From assembly GCA_036265675.1 (NCBI GenBank), contig DATAOP010000002.1, positions 28,632-92,631 of the forward strand: a DNA stretch of 64,000 nt, written 5' to 3'. The notes beneath the pieces were generated by a model. It worked only from the letters and a program-made list of their open reading frames with translations. It did no database searches and was not told where the DNA came from. The DNA comes from VRUE01 sp036265675 (lineage in GTDB: Bacteria; Actinomycetota; Thermoleophilia; Solirubrobacterales; 70-9). Shown in pieces: positions 43,601 through 50,189 of this stretch. Both the position numbers and the translations under genes were made by a program. Numbering within the stretch: the stretch's first letter is position 1; each line of letters opens with the position of its first letter.

Positions 43601-44682
43601 TGGCCGACCTTTTCCTTGTCCACCGCCAGCGTATGGACGTCGGGAGCCTGCGGCCCCCGCTTGAATTTGAGGATCACGTTTCCGCCTTCGGCGGTGACGT
43701 AGACGTTGCTTTTGTCGTCGAGGGCGATCGATTCGGAATTGCCAGGATGGCTTTCGAACTCGGCTCTTGCGAAGGGCGGGGCGTTTTCGTGAGCCGGTTC
43801 GGCGGCGTTGCCTTCGCTGAACGTTCTGATGTCGCCGTTGGTATCGACGAGCAGGTCGTTGTTGGTCGGGTCCACGTCGAAGTCGCCCGAGGCAAAGATC
43901 CGCGGGACGTAGGGCGAGGTCGGAGGCGGGATCGGGATTCCCGCTTCTTCGAGTTCGCTCGGCGGATGGTTGCCGCCGTAGAGGTCGGTCCGTTTGCTCC
44001 AGGCTTCCGGTTCGAACTTTTTCAGACCATCGGAGAACCGCTGAGTCCAGGCCCCCCCATTGGAATCCACCTTGACCCTCTCCATTGTTTCCGGCCGGAA
44101 GATCACTTCCGTGCGCCTGAAGAACGGATCGAATTTCTGCCAATTGAAGGTGGCGCCGTAGATGTTGCCTTCGTCATCTACGTCAATCGCTTCCGGCGCC
44201 TGCGAATCGAACGTTTTGGCGGCGACCAATTCGCCGCTCGGTTCGAAGACGACGATCTGACCGCCATTCAGCTGCACCGTGTCGCCCGGGACCATCAGCC
44301 GGCCCGAGTTGATGCTGTCCGAATTGTCCACCGCCATATGGACGAAGTTGTAAAATTCAGGTCGAGCGTTGGGTGCCGGGTTGTAGAGAATTTCGTTCCC
44401 GGAGAGGTACGGCTCGCTGGCGCTGAACGGAGCTTCGTTGCCTTCGAGGTCGAAGCGCTTGACGCGGCTTTCGCACAGCACGTACAGGTATTCGTGCGCG
44501 TAGTCGATCGCCATGTTGTGGACCTGGCAGCCGGGCGAGAATTCTTCGTCTAAGACATGCGTGTAGGCGGCGGATGCCGGGCTTGCCGCAGCCATCCCGG
44601 CCAGGCTCACGATCAGCGCCAGGGCCAGGCTCACCTTCACCCTCGAAAGACGGATCGCGGACGTTGCCGGTCCGAGCCTCAA
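40684..44682 (-). CDS. Giant secreted protein A1: propeller, Fn3-like and TolB-like regions
   Basis: 1332 residues, first gene of the four-gene run. A signal peptide (LALALIVSLAGMAAASPASA) is followed by an NHL-like region (MAIDYAHEYLYVLCESRVKR), three Fn3-like modules at about 360-660 (TDAVVEGVIEPPAGAPVTEC; DGGTLEGSFDPDGKETKYWF; SSATLNAGIDPVGFDTTYHF) and the CPNGHIRQETHAAYLPDCRG junction. A TolB-like propeller follows with SGDGSHYAFSSL, SKDGSHVLMSIE and SPDGTHAGLLTA blades. The last 35 residues are His, Lys and Arg (HHRKKHRRHKHRRKHHKAKR). It probably binds the cell surface or an acidic polymer through the tail. Confidence 0.78.
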   Translation of the reverse strand: MRLGPATSAIRLSRVKVSLALALIVSLAGMAAASPASAAYTHVLDEEFSPGCQVHNMAIDYAHEYLYVLCESRVKRFDLEGNEAPFSASEPYLSGNEILYNPAPNARPEFYNFVHMAVDNSDSINSGRLMVPGDTVQLNGGQIVVFEPSGELVAAKTFDSQAPEAIDVDDEGNIYGATFNWQKFDPFFRRTEVIFRPETMERVKVDSNGGAWTQRFSDGLKKFEPEAWSKRTDLYGGNHPPSELEEAGIPIPPPTSPYVPRIFASGDFDVDPTNNDLLVDTNGDIRTFSEGNAAEPAHENAPPFARAEFESHPGNSESIALDDKSNVYVTAEGGNVILKFKRGPQAPDVHTLAVDKEKVGHTDAVVEGVIEPPAGAPVTECEVIYGTSYEAVYGIFGTPETASCTPEPSVGSPFSTTTNVSATLSGLTTGQTYYVRFKAANANGANLGAIREFVPVAVLKLNTLPVDESTVGMDGGTLEGSFDPDGKETKYWFEYGLDTSYGEKTEVRTQNPSSGVVNVSIPIEGLPSGKTLHYRLVAENEEFGTTLGQDQTFRTASPPEISGTRATKITVSSATLNAGIDPVGFDTTYHFEYGPTPDYGQSVPVPDQAIGTNAQPVSQQVGGLEENVTYHFRVVATNKWGTTRSPDATFDFVPPTCPNGHIRQETHAAYLPDCRGYELVSPTNAGSVLLMPTDAVHEIIFKEGRVGKMWPVNTGLATSPPRFAYFGGLGAVNGTEPPNFFFDLYLATRTTTGWATALPGLKGNEGLLVDRARCDDRLDSCIDHNDGEAIFNPIGPVQFAANLFDFNGRRLGTLPSNIDSFPGAEYEEPDVHGDEQLSGDGSHYAFSSLNTAFAPGGITGAPGSAYIDDIATGEVETISYLPGTTNPIPQDGSNPQEYIQLPAISKDGSHVLMSIEGSDGPQHLYLRVGGGDGETYDVSGGHGVTFLGMTGDGTKVDFAATQKLIPADTDEGTDIYQWDENGGSPTLTVLSQGNGNGDSNQCSPVGFGSGCSAVPLTTERGNAYGFLSTPPLDDPIAEGDGDVFFYSPENLDPDRPGIKNQRNLYEFHDGAPRLVTTLQPGTQVSRIQISPDGTHAGLLTAANLTGYDAHGKREMFTYDSETGTVRCASCRPDGLPPISNTTASEGGPFMSNDGRVFFNTKDPLVAQDVDGEITDVYEFVNGRPQLISSGTASRDSTEGSELVNLLDIPRNAKTGLESVSADGNDVFFSTYDTLVPQDKNGNFVKFYDARTNGGFAFEPEFAGCEAADECHNEGTQPPPNPVFGTGAALGNGGNVTHPKHHRKKHRRHKHRRKHHKAKRHARVHRSGAGRRD

Positions 44683-44850
44683 GCTCTATCTCCCTTATCC
44701 GCCGCTTTCACGGTCAGTCCCCTTGGTTCTTGCCCTTGCCATCTGTGCTGTACGAGAAGCTCCCCACGCCCGGTCACCGGCCGCGAAAAGGTCCCACTCC
44801 CCCCTGGATCCCTTGAAGCGGAGCGGACTGTAACACCGAAGGACAGCTAT

Positions 44851-44914
44851 GTCTATGGAAATTTGGTAGACGTTCCCAGACCAAACTTTCCTGTCTATAG
44901 TGAGGTTCCTAGAC
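44851..44914. promoter_or_regulatory. Two inverted-repeat operator candidates
   Basis: GTCTA-N11-TAGAC lies at 44851-44871 and GTCTA-N12-TAGAC at 44893-44914. The two sites start exactly 42 bp apart, four helical turns, so both would face the same side of the DNA. They lie in a distinctly A+T-rich stretch between the giant-protein operon and the divergent ArsR-type gene. A weak plus-strand promoter (TTCCCA, 17 bp, TATAGT at 44896-44901) overlaps the second site. Confidence 0.6.
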
Positions 44915-44969
44915 ACTTCTCTAATGGTCAGATAGTTCGTAGTGGTGGCGGGAGACTCGGGACGAGGCC

Positions 44970-45557
44970 GTGACAGCGAAGTCGAGAAGCGAAAGCAAAC
45001 CTCAGCGACTGTTGAAAGCCGTTGCGCATCCCGTCCGCGCGAAGGCATTCAACGTCCTGATGGAGGAGGAGGCCAGCCCGAAGCAGATCAGTCTCTTGAC
45101 CGGGGAGGAGATTCACACGGTCGCCTACCACGTGAAGGTCCTCGAGGAACTGGAGGTCATAGAGCTGGTCGACACCGCCCCCCGCCGGGGGGCCACCGAG
45201 CATTACTACCGGGCCACCACCAAACCCAACTTCTCAGAAGAGGAGTGGGCGAACTTCGACCGGGACGAACGCGAAGCCGTTTCTCTCGCCGCCTTCCAGC
45301 TGATCATGGCCGACTTTGCGCGCGCACTCGAGGAGCGGACATTCGACAACCGGGCCGACCGCCACCTGATCCGCATCCCCACCAGCGTCGACGAGGAGGG
45401 CTGGAACGAACTGTACGAGGTCTTCCAGATCGCCTACGAGGGCATCAAAGACGTGCAGAGAGCCGTCGACAGGAGGCGCGAAGAGCAGAGGAGCGGCCAT
45501 CTGACATTTCCGATCTCGGCGATCCTCTGTTATTTCGAACTCCCCAGCATCTTTTGA
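44970..45557 (+). CDS. ArsR-type winged-helix regulator
   Basis: 195 residues from a GTG start. The winged helix is at about 10-75: LLKAVAHPVRAKAFNVLMEE, ASPKQISLLTGEEIHTVAYH, VKVLEELEVIELVD. No cysteine metal site is seen in the helix, so it is probably not a metal sensor. The C-terminal 110 residues are a helical domain of unknown type. It is divergent from the four giant secreted genes and is the natural candidate to bind the two inverted repeats between them. Confidence 0.8.
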   Translation: MTAKSRSESKPQRLLKAVAHPVRAKAFNVLMEEEASPKQISLLTGEEIHTVAYHVKVLEELEVIELVDTAPRRGATEHYYRATTKPNFSEEEWANFDRDEREAVSLAAFQLIMADFARALEERTFDNRADRHLIRIPTSVDEEGWNELYEVFQIAYEGIKDVQRAVDRRREEQRSGHLTFPISAILCYFELPSIF

Positions 45558-45597
45558 GCGCCTGAGCCCTTTGAAACGCGTACGATAGGAGGCGCCG

Positions 45598-46635
45598 ATG
45601 GGAGCGAGGGTGCACAGGCCGCGGTTCGCGATCTTCACCGCCTCGCTGCTCGTCGCGCTCGTGAGCGCCGTTCCGGGTCAGGGCGCGGCACCGGCCGCGG
45701 CCGCCGGAGGCTGCACGCGTGTGAGCAACATCGAGGCGATCATCGATGACTCCGGGTCGATGACCGTGACCGATCCGAACCGCCTTCGCGTCCAGGCGAT
45801 GGACCTGCTGATCAACGCGCTCGACTCCGGCACGACGCTGGGTGCGATCGAGTTCGGCTCCGCTGAGGAATTTCTGACCCCGCCGAAACCGGCCGCCGAC
45901 CCGGTCTTCAATCCGGAGCCGGTGGGCCCCAACGCGTCCGCGATGAAGAGCGCGCTTGACAGCATGATCCAGGCCGATAACGGGGCGACCGACTACAACG
46001 CGGCGTTCAACACCGCCCGCGCCGCCAACCCAGGTGCCAAGGGCCGGATCTTCCTCACCGACGGGGGACACGACGAGGGCACGTACACCAACACGCACCT
46101 CAACCCCACGCCCCCGCAGACTCCCACCTACGTGGTCGGATTCAGCCCCGGGCTCTCCGCGCCCGAAGACCAGGCACGGCTGCAGCAGATCGCCGCAGAT
46201 ACCGGCGGCCGCTACTTCCCGCTCGCCGACAGCAGCGGGCTGCAACCGGTGATGGACACGATCGAGACGATCCTGACCTGCCAAACCCCGCCGCGCACCT
46301 TTCAGGACAAGCTCGCTCAGGGTCAGAAGAAAACTCACTCGCTCGCGATCGGCGCGGCGACGAACAAGGTGCAGATCGCGATGAGCTGGGCGAGCGCGGG
46401 TGACCGCTTCAAGATCGGCGGCCTCCGACTCATCTCCCACGGACGGGTCGCGGCCATAAGCCGCTCCCACCCACGCAAGCTGCATGTCAAGCGGAGTTCC
46501 GGCAAGACGTTCGTGGTGCTCAAGGTCTCGGGCCTCGCCAAGGGGCAGCTCCGGTTCCAGGTCAGGGCGGCGCGCGTCGCCTCCGGCTCGACCGCCGTGC
46601 TCACCACACAGGTGAGCCAGGCCGGCCGCCGCTGA
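45598..46635 (+). CDS. Secreted von Willebrand factor A-domain protein
   Basis: 345 residues with TAGGAGG upstream of ATG 45598. A signal peptide (FTASLLVALVSAVPGQGAAP) is followed by a vWA domain with a complete MIDAS: DDSGSM, a Thr in NGATDYN, and LTDGG. The C-terminal 110 residues form a beta domain (TFQDKLAQGQKKTHSLAIGA onward) that ends Arg-rich. vWA domains mediate metal-dependent protein adhesion. Its place 40 bp behind the ArsR-type gene and near the giant secreted proteins suggests a shared surface role. Confidence 0.8.
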   Translation: MGARVHRPRFAIFTASLLVALVSAVPGQGAAPAAAAGGCTRVSNIEAIIDDSGSMTVTDPNRLRVQAMDLLINALDSGTTLGAIEFGSAEEFLTPPKPAADPVFNPEPVGPNASAMKSALDSMIQADNGATDYNAAFNTARAANPGAKGRIFLTDGGHDEGTYTNTHLNPTPPQTPTYVVGFSPGLSAPEDQARLQQIAADTGGRYFPLADSSGLQPVMDTIETILTCQTPPRTFQDKLAQGQKKTHSLAIGAATNKVQIAMSWASAGDRFKIGGLRLISHGRVAAISRSHPRKLHVKRSSGKTFVVLKVSGLAKGQLRFQVRAARVASGSTAVLTTQVSQAGRR

Positions 46636-46636
46636 A

Positions 46637-46661
46637 ATCGGCTTGCTAGCTGGAAGCCGAT
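46637..46661. terminator. Hairpin after vWA gene
   Basis: ATCGGCTT at 46637-46644 pairs perfectly with AAGCCGAT at 46654-46661 around a 9-nt loop. It begins 1 bp after the vWA stop codon and lies next to the 3' end of the convergent tRNA-Val, so it may end both transcripts. Confidence 0.5.
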
Positions 46662-46669
46662 CCCGGCGA

Positions 46670-46742
46670 TGGGCGGTACCGGGCTCGAACCAGTGACCTC
46701 CTGCTTGTAAGGCAGGCGCTCTCCCAACTGAGCTAACCGCCC
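46670..46742 (-). tRNA. tRNA-Val (TAC)
   Basis: Cloverleaf on the minus strand: acceptor GGGCGGT pairs with ACCGCCC, the D-arm is GCTCAGTTGGGAGAGC, the anticodon loop CTTACAA has anticodon TAC, and the T-arm is CTGGTTCGAGCCCGG with one mismatch-type pair. The discriminator is A and CCA is not encoded. Confidence 0.92.
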
Positions 46743-46758
46743 GGGGAGGTCGATTATC

Positions 46759-46800
46759 GCCTGAGGGCCGCCTCTCCGCGGAGAAGGTCGGCCTTCAGGC
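46759..46800 (-). terminator. Strong hairpin downstream of the GFA gene
   Basis: GCCTGAGGGCCG at 46759-46770 pairs with CGGCCTTCAGGC at 46789-46800, twelve pairs with one G-T, around an 18-nt loop. It follows the minus-strand GFA stop by 17 bp and precedes the tRNA-Val gene. Confidence 0.55.
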
Positions 46801-46817
46801 CTCTGACGAGCTGCCCG

Positions 46818-47207
46818 TCAGCCGGGCGGGTTCTCGTCGTACTGCGGCGCGTCGCCCCCGATCTCGTCCCAGTGGGCCTTGTAGGCGACCTGCATGTGGA
46901 AGTCCGGTTTGAGTGGGAGCTCCCGCATCAATCCGGCGGCGACGAAGTATTTGCCGCCGAGGTCGTCATAGACGCTGGCCCCGCAGTTGCTGCAGAAGTG
47001 GCGTGGGGCCAGCTCACTCTCATAGCGGGAGACCAGATCCTCGCCCTTGGTGATCCGGAAGTTATCCGGGTCGACCAGCACCGCGGCGAGGCTCGAGCCC
47101 GTCCACCGCTGACAGCGGCTGCAGTGACAGATGCCAAATCCCTCGGGATCCGTCAGCTCATACTCGATGCCGTCACACAGGCATTCGCCCTTGAGCGTTT
47201 CGGACAT
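46818..47207 (-). CDS. GFA-family (Gfa/CENP-V) zinc protein
   Basis: 129 residues from ATG 47205-47207. Zinc-binding cysteines follow the family order: GECLCDG, CHCSRCQRWTGSS, and FCSNCGASVYDD. The family includes glutathione-dependent formaldehyde-activating enzyme, but most bacterial members have unknown substrates. The gene lies divergently from the rhodanese gene, with 93 bp between starts, and is followed by a strong hairpin. Confidence 0.85.
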   Translation of the reverse strand: MSETLKGECLCDGIEYELTDPEGFGICHCSRCQRWTGSSLAAVLVDPDNFRITKGEDLVSRYESELAPRHFCSNCGASVYDDLGGKYFVAAGLMRELPLKPDFHMQVAYKAHWDEIGGDAPQYDENPPG

Positions 47208-47300
47208 ATCGACCTCTCTTCGAGTCGGCGTGGACGGCGCCTCCTCGGCAACGCTACCACCGACTGGAATACGCGCCGGTGGGTAACCGCAGGGCTGAGA

Positions 47301-47717
47301 ATGCTTGGTACGAGCGAGGATCGGGATCCCGTCATCGGCGTCGGGGAGCTGCTCGCGCTCGCGCGTTCCGGTCTGACGCGGGTGACGCCGGCAGAGGCGC
47401 TCGCCGAGTCGAGGAATGGAGCGGTGCTCGTCGACATCCGGCCGGCCGAGCAGCGCGCTCGCGACGGATCTCTGAGCGGCGCCGAGGTCATCCCCCGCAA
47501 TGTCCTCGAGTGGCGCCTCGACCCCTGCTGCGAGCAGTGCCACCCCGACCTGGCCCGGCCGGGCGCGCGGGTGATCCTCATCTGCAACGAGGGCTACCAG
47601 TCGAGCCTGGCGGCGGCGACCCTGCGCCGCTTCGGCCTCGATGCGACCGACGTCATCGGTGGAGTCCAGGCCTGGCTGGCCGACGGGCTGCCCCTCGACC
47701 GCCAGGCCATGGCGTGA
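47301..47717 (+). CDS. Rhodanese-like protein
   Basis: 138 residues from ATG 47301. Rhodanese segments are LTRVTPAEALAESRNGAVLV, VDIRPAEQRARDGSLSGAEV, the active-site loop LICNEGYQSS with catalytic Cys, and DVIGGVQAWLADGLPL. An extra CCEQCHP segment lies in the middle. It may transfer sulfur from thiosulfate or a persulfide. The stop is 6 bp from the convergent secreted-protein stop. Confidence 0.85.
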   Translation: MLGTSEDRDPVIGVGELLALARSGLTRVTPAEALAESRNGAVLVDIRPAEQRARDGSLSGAEVIPRNVLEWRLDPCCEQCHPDLARPGARVILICNEGYQSSLAAATLRRFGLDATDVIGGVQAWLADGLPLDRQAMA

Positions 47718-47723
47718 TCCATC

Positions 47724-48383
47724 TCAGCTTTCCGCCCCGAACGTGACTCCACTGAGGGAAACGACGTTTCCCGGCGCGCCGGTGAACAGAAGGACGACGC
47801 CGCTCCCCATTCCTCCTTCGCCGACATTCGAGCCCGCGACTATCAGGGGTTTTTCCGACTGATTGAAGAATTCGATCAGTCCGCCGGCGGGCCGGAAGCC
47901 GGCAGGCAGACGAAAGATCGCGCCGGCGGTGCCTGATTTGACGAGGCCGACGAGGTGAACGATTCCCTCATGGTCCTTGTAGTAACCGGCGGCCTGAGTG
48001 CTGACGCCGAGGAACGGGCCGACGTTCGTCGCTCCTGCTTCGAAGGGAGGCTCGCCGGCGGCGCCGACCCTGTGGATCGCTTCAAGCGGGGTCAGGCCCT
48101 GAGCGACCGTGGCCGTGTTCGCGCTGTTCGCCGACGGCACCGTCCCCAGGGTGGTGAGATTGATGTTCTGGCCGGTCAGCGTGTTCTTCTTGATCTTGGC
48201 GCCTGTCACCGCTTCCTTCTTGATTTTGTTCGTGACCACCGCGTTCTTCTTCAGCTGCTTGCTGCCTACGCTGTTCTTCGGCAGATTGGTGGCCGCGAGC
48301 GCGGTGCCGATCGTCGCCATAACGAGGGCGATGATCGAGATCACGAGGGCGGGCGAGGGGCGATGCTTAAGGCGGCCTTTCAT
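47724..48383 (-). CDS. Secreted protein with degenerate repeat stalk
   Basis: 219 residues. A signal or anchor (VISIIALVMATIGTALAATN) is followed by a stalk with a recurring pattern of about eight residues (NSVGSKQLKKNAVVTNKIKK, EAVTGAKIKKNTLTGQNINL), then a beta-rich C-terminal domain of about 120 residues (FLGVSTQAAGYYKDHEGIVH, GAIFRLPAGFRPAGGLIEFF). The plan resembles trimeric fibre-like surface proteins, with a parallel stalk and a globular head. Function is unknown. Confidence 0.65.
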   Translation of the reverse strand: MKGRLKHRPSPALVISIIALVMATIGTALAATNLPKNSVGSKQLKKNAVVTNKIKKEAVTGAKIKKNTLTGQNINLTTLGTVPSANSANTATVAQGLTPLEAIHRVGAAGEPPFEAGATNVGPFLGVSTQAAGYYKDHEGIVHLVGLVKSGTAGAIFRLPAGFRPAGGLIEFFNQSEKPLIVAGSNVGEGGMGSGVVLLFTGAPGNVVSLSGVTFGAES

Positions 48384-48469
48384 GCGTGGTCCTCTCTCTG
48401 AGTGGCGGATGACACAGGACCAGCCTAATCTGCGAACGGTCTACCTGGCCAGGGGAGAAGGAGGAATCG

Positions 48470-48955
48470 ATGAAGCAGAGGATCGTCCCCAACCTGTGGT
48501 TCGACACCGAGGCCGAGGAGGCCGCCGAGTTCTACACCTCGATCTTCGACGACTCGCGGATCGTCAACGTCACCCGCTACACGGAGGCGGGGCCGCGTGA
48601 GGCCGGGATGGTGATGACGGTCGAGTTCGAGATCGAGGGCCAGCGCTTCATCGGCATCAACGGCGGCCCCGAGTTCAGGTTCGACGAGGCGGTCTCGTTC
48701 GAGATCGAATGCGAGACGCAGGACGAGATCGACTACTTCTGGGAGAAGCTGACCGACGGCGGCGAGGAGAGCCAGTGTGGCTGGCTCAGGGACCGCTTCG
48801 GCCTCTCGTGGCAGGTGGTGCCCAAAGGCATGGAAGAGGTCTTTGCGGATGACGATCCTGAGCGCGCCAACCGCGCCATGAAGGCGATGCTGGGAATGCG
48901 CAAGTTCGACCTGGCGGCGCTGCGGGCCGCCGCCGACGGAACGCACGCCACCTGA
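48470..48955 (+). CDS. PhnB-like VOC-fold protein
   Basis: 161 residues. The 3-demethylubiquinone-9 3-methyltransferase-like (PhnB) pattern is clear: IVPNLWFDTEAEEAAEFYTS, IFDDSRIVNV, FIGINGGPEFRFDEAVSFEI, DYFWEKLTDGGEESQCGWLR, and DRFGLSWQVVPKGMEEVF. The fold is vicinal oxygen chelate, but enzymatic activity of the family is mostly unproven. The upstream sequence AAGGAGGAATCG makes a good ribosome-binding site. Confidence 0.88.
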   Translation: MKQRIVPNLWFDTEAEEAAEFYTSIFDDSRIVNVTRYTEAGPREAGMVMTVEFEIEGQRFIGINGGPEFRFDEAVSFEIECETQDEIDYFWEKLTDGGEESQCGWLRDRFGLSWQVVPKGMEEVFADDDPERANRAMKAMLGMRKFDLAALRAAADGTHAT

Positions 48956-48992
48956 CCGCCGCTCGTGCCCCGGGGGTGGGAAGATCCGCCCC

Positions 48993-49325
48993 GTGGACTC
49001 GGAGATCCTCTGGCGGGTGGCTCTCGTCCAGCTCGCGGCGGTCGCCGTCCTGTCGCTGATTCTCGGCCTGCTCCTGCCGCACTCGTTCTTCACCAGCTGG
49101 GGCTGGCTGAGCGGTCCCCTGGTCTGGCTTCTGTGCGCATGGTTCACGGCTCGGGTGGTCGGACTGCAGACCGAGCCGGTGGTGATCCGGGCGATCCTGG
49201 CAGGCATCCCCAGTGCCCTGCTCGTCCTCCTCGGCCTGCATTGGCTCGGGATCGCCGTCGCGATCGGGCTCTTCGCCTGGCTCTGCGCGCGGCTTCGCCG
49301 CCCGTTCGCGGGCGGCGCCGCCTGA
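48993..49325 (+). CDS. Small membrane protein, unknown function
   Basis: 110 residues from a GTG start. Three or four hydrophobic segments (VALVQLAAVAVLSLILGLLL, WGWLSGPLVWLLCAWFTARV, LAGIPSALLVLLGLHWLGIA) fill the protein. No motif is seen. It is 37 bp after the PhnB-like gene and directly precedes the broken DoxX gene. Confidence 0.6.
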   Translation: MDSEILWRVALVQLAAVAVLSLILGLLLPHSFFTSWGWLSGPLVWLLCAWFTARVVGLQTEPVVIRAILAGIPSALLVLLGLHWLGIAVAIGLFAWLCARLRRPFAGGAA

Positions 49326-49385
49326 GCGCCCGGCGATTACCCGACAGGTTTCCGGGAACAACCGAAAAGACGGGCAAACCGATCG

Positions 49386-49881
49386 ACGGAGGCAGCGCTC
49401 TTCATCGGCCACGGCTGGCAGAAGCTGTTCGGCATCTTCGGCGGCAGCGGGCCGGCGGGAACCGCCGAGATGTTCGAGCGGCTCGAACTGCGGCCCGCCC
49501 ACCGACATGCATTGATGTCGGGTGGCGCCGAGTTCTTCGGCGGTGCCCTGCTGGCGCTCGGGCTGCTGACGCCGCTCGCGGCCGCGATCCTGATCGCCGT
49601 GATGACCGCTGCGGTGATCACGGTTCATGCCAAGAACGGGATCTGGAACGGTGAAAAAGGGTTCGAGTACAACCTGGTCCTCTCGACGGTCGCCTTCACC
49701 ATCGCCTGCATCGGGGCCGGCTCCCTGGTCGTTCGACTCGGCGCTGGGGCTCGACCTGGGCGGCGTCGGTTGGGGGCTTGCCGCGCTTGGCGTCGGCATT
49801 CTCGGCGGCATCGGCGCGGTGATCAGCGGCCGCCTCAACCGCCACGGCGAGGCGCACGGTCCGAGGGCACATCCGGCCTGA
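49386..49881 (+). pseudogene. DoxX-family membrane protein, truncated and frameshifted
   Basis: One frame gives ALFIGHGWQKLFGIFGGSGP, FERLELRPAHRHALMSGGAE, ALGLLTPLAAAILIAVMTAA and TIACIGAGS. The text then continues in another frame as WSFDSALGLDLGGVGWGLAA to a stop at 49881. The join is at TCCC, 49722-49725, where one C too many breaks GSW. No start codon or the usual first helix residues precede LFIGHG. DoxX-like proteins are small four-helix membrane proteins. The gene is therefore decayed, or the frameshift is a sequencing error. Confidence 0.6.
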
Positions 49882-49943
49882 GCGAAATCCCTCGGCGATT
49901 CGGACCGCGGGCGCATTGGCACTGCTGAGCCTGGGCCTGACCG

Positions 49944-50189
49944 CTACGAATTGGACCCGGACCGCTGCAACGCGTCGGTCGATCGGTGGCGCGCGAGTGC
50001 GAGTGCGCGTTCGATTCCCACCCATGCCGACGTGACGACAAGGGCCAAAATGGCAAGGACGGCTACGACCGCGATCCCGGCGGCGACCGCGATCGCGAGA
50101 ATCGCGAGGAGGACGCCGCACGTCATGTCGGCAAGCAGCGCCCGCTGTCTCGCGACCCTCGGCGACACTCGCCGGCGGGAGCTCACCAC
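49944..50189 (-). CDS. Small two-helix membrane protein
   Basis: 81 residues from one of two adjacent GTG codons that overlap the stop of the upstream gene. A basic N-terminus (SSRRRVSPRVARQRALLAD) is followed by a long hydrophobic stretch (VLLAILAIAVAAGIAVVAVL, AILALVVTSAWVGIE) that forms one or two helices. No family is recognised. The overlap suggests co-translation with the glycosidase-like protein. Confidence 0.45.
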   Translation of the reverse strand: MVSSRRRVSPRVARQRALLADMTCGVLLAILAIAVAAGIAVVAVLAILALVVTSAWVGIERALALARHRSTDALQRSGSNS

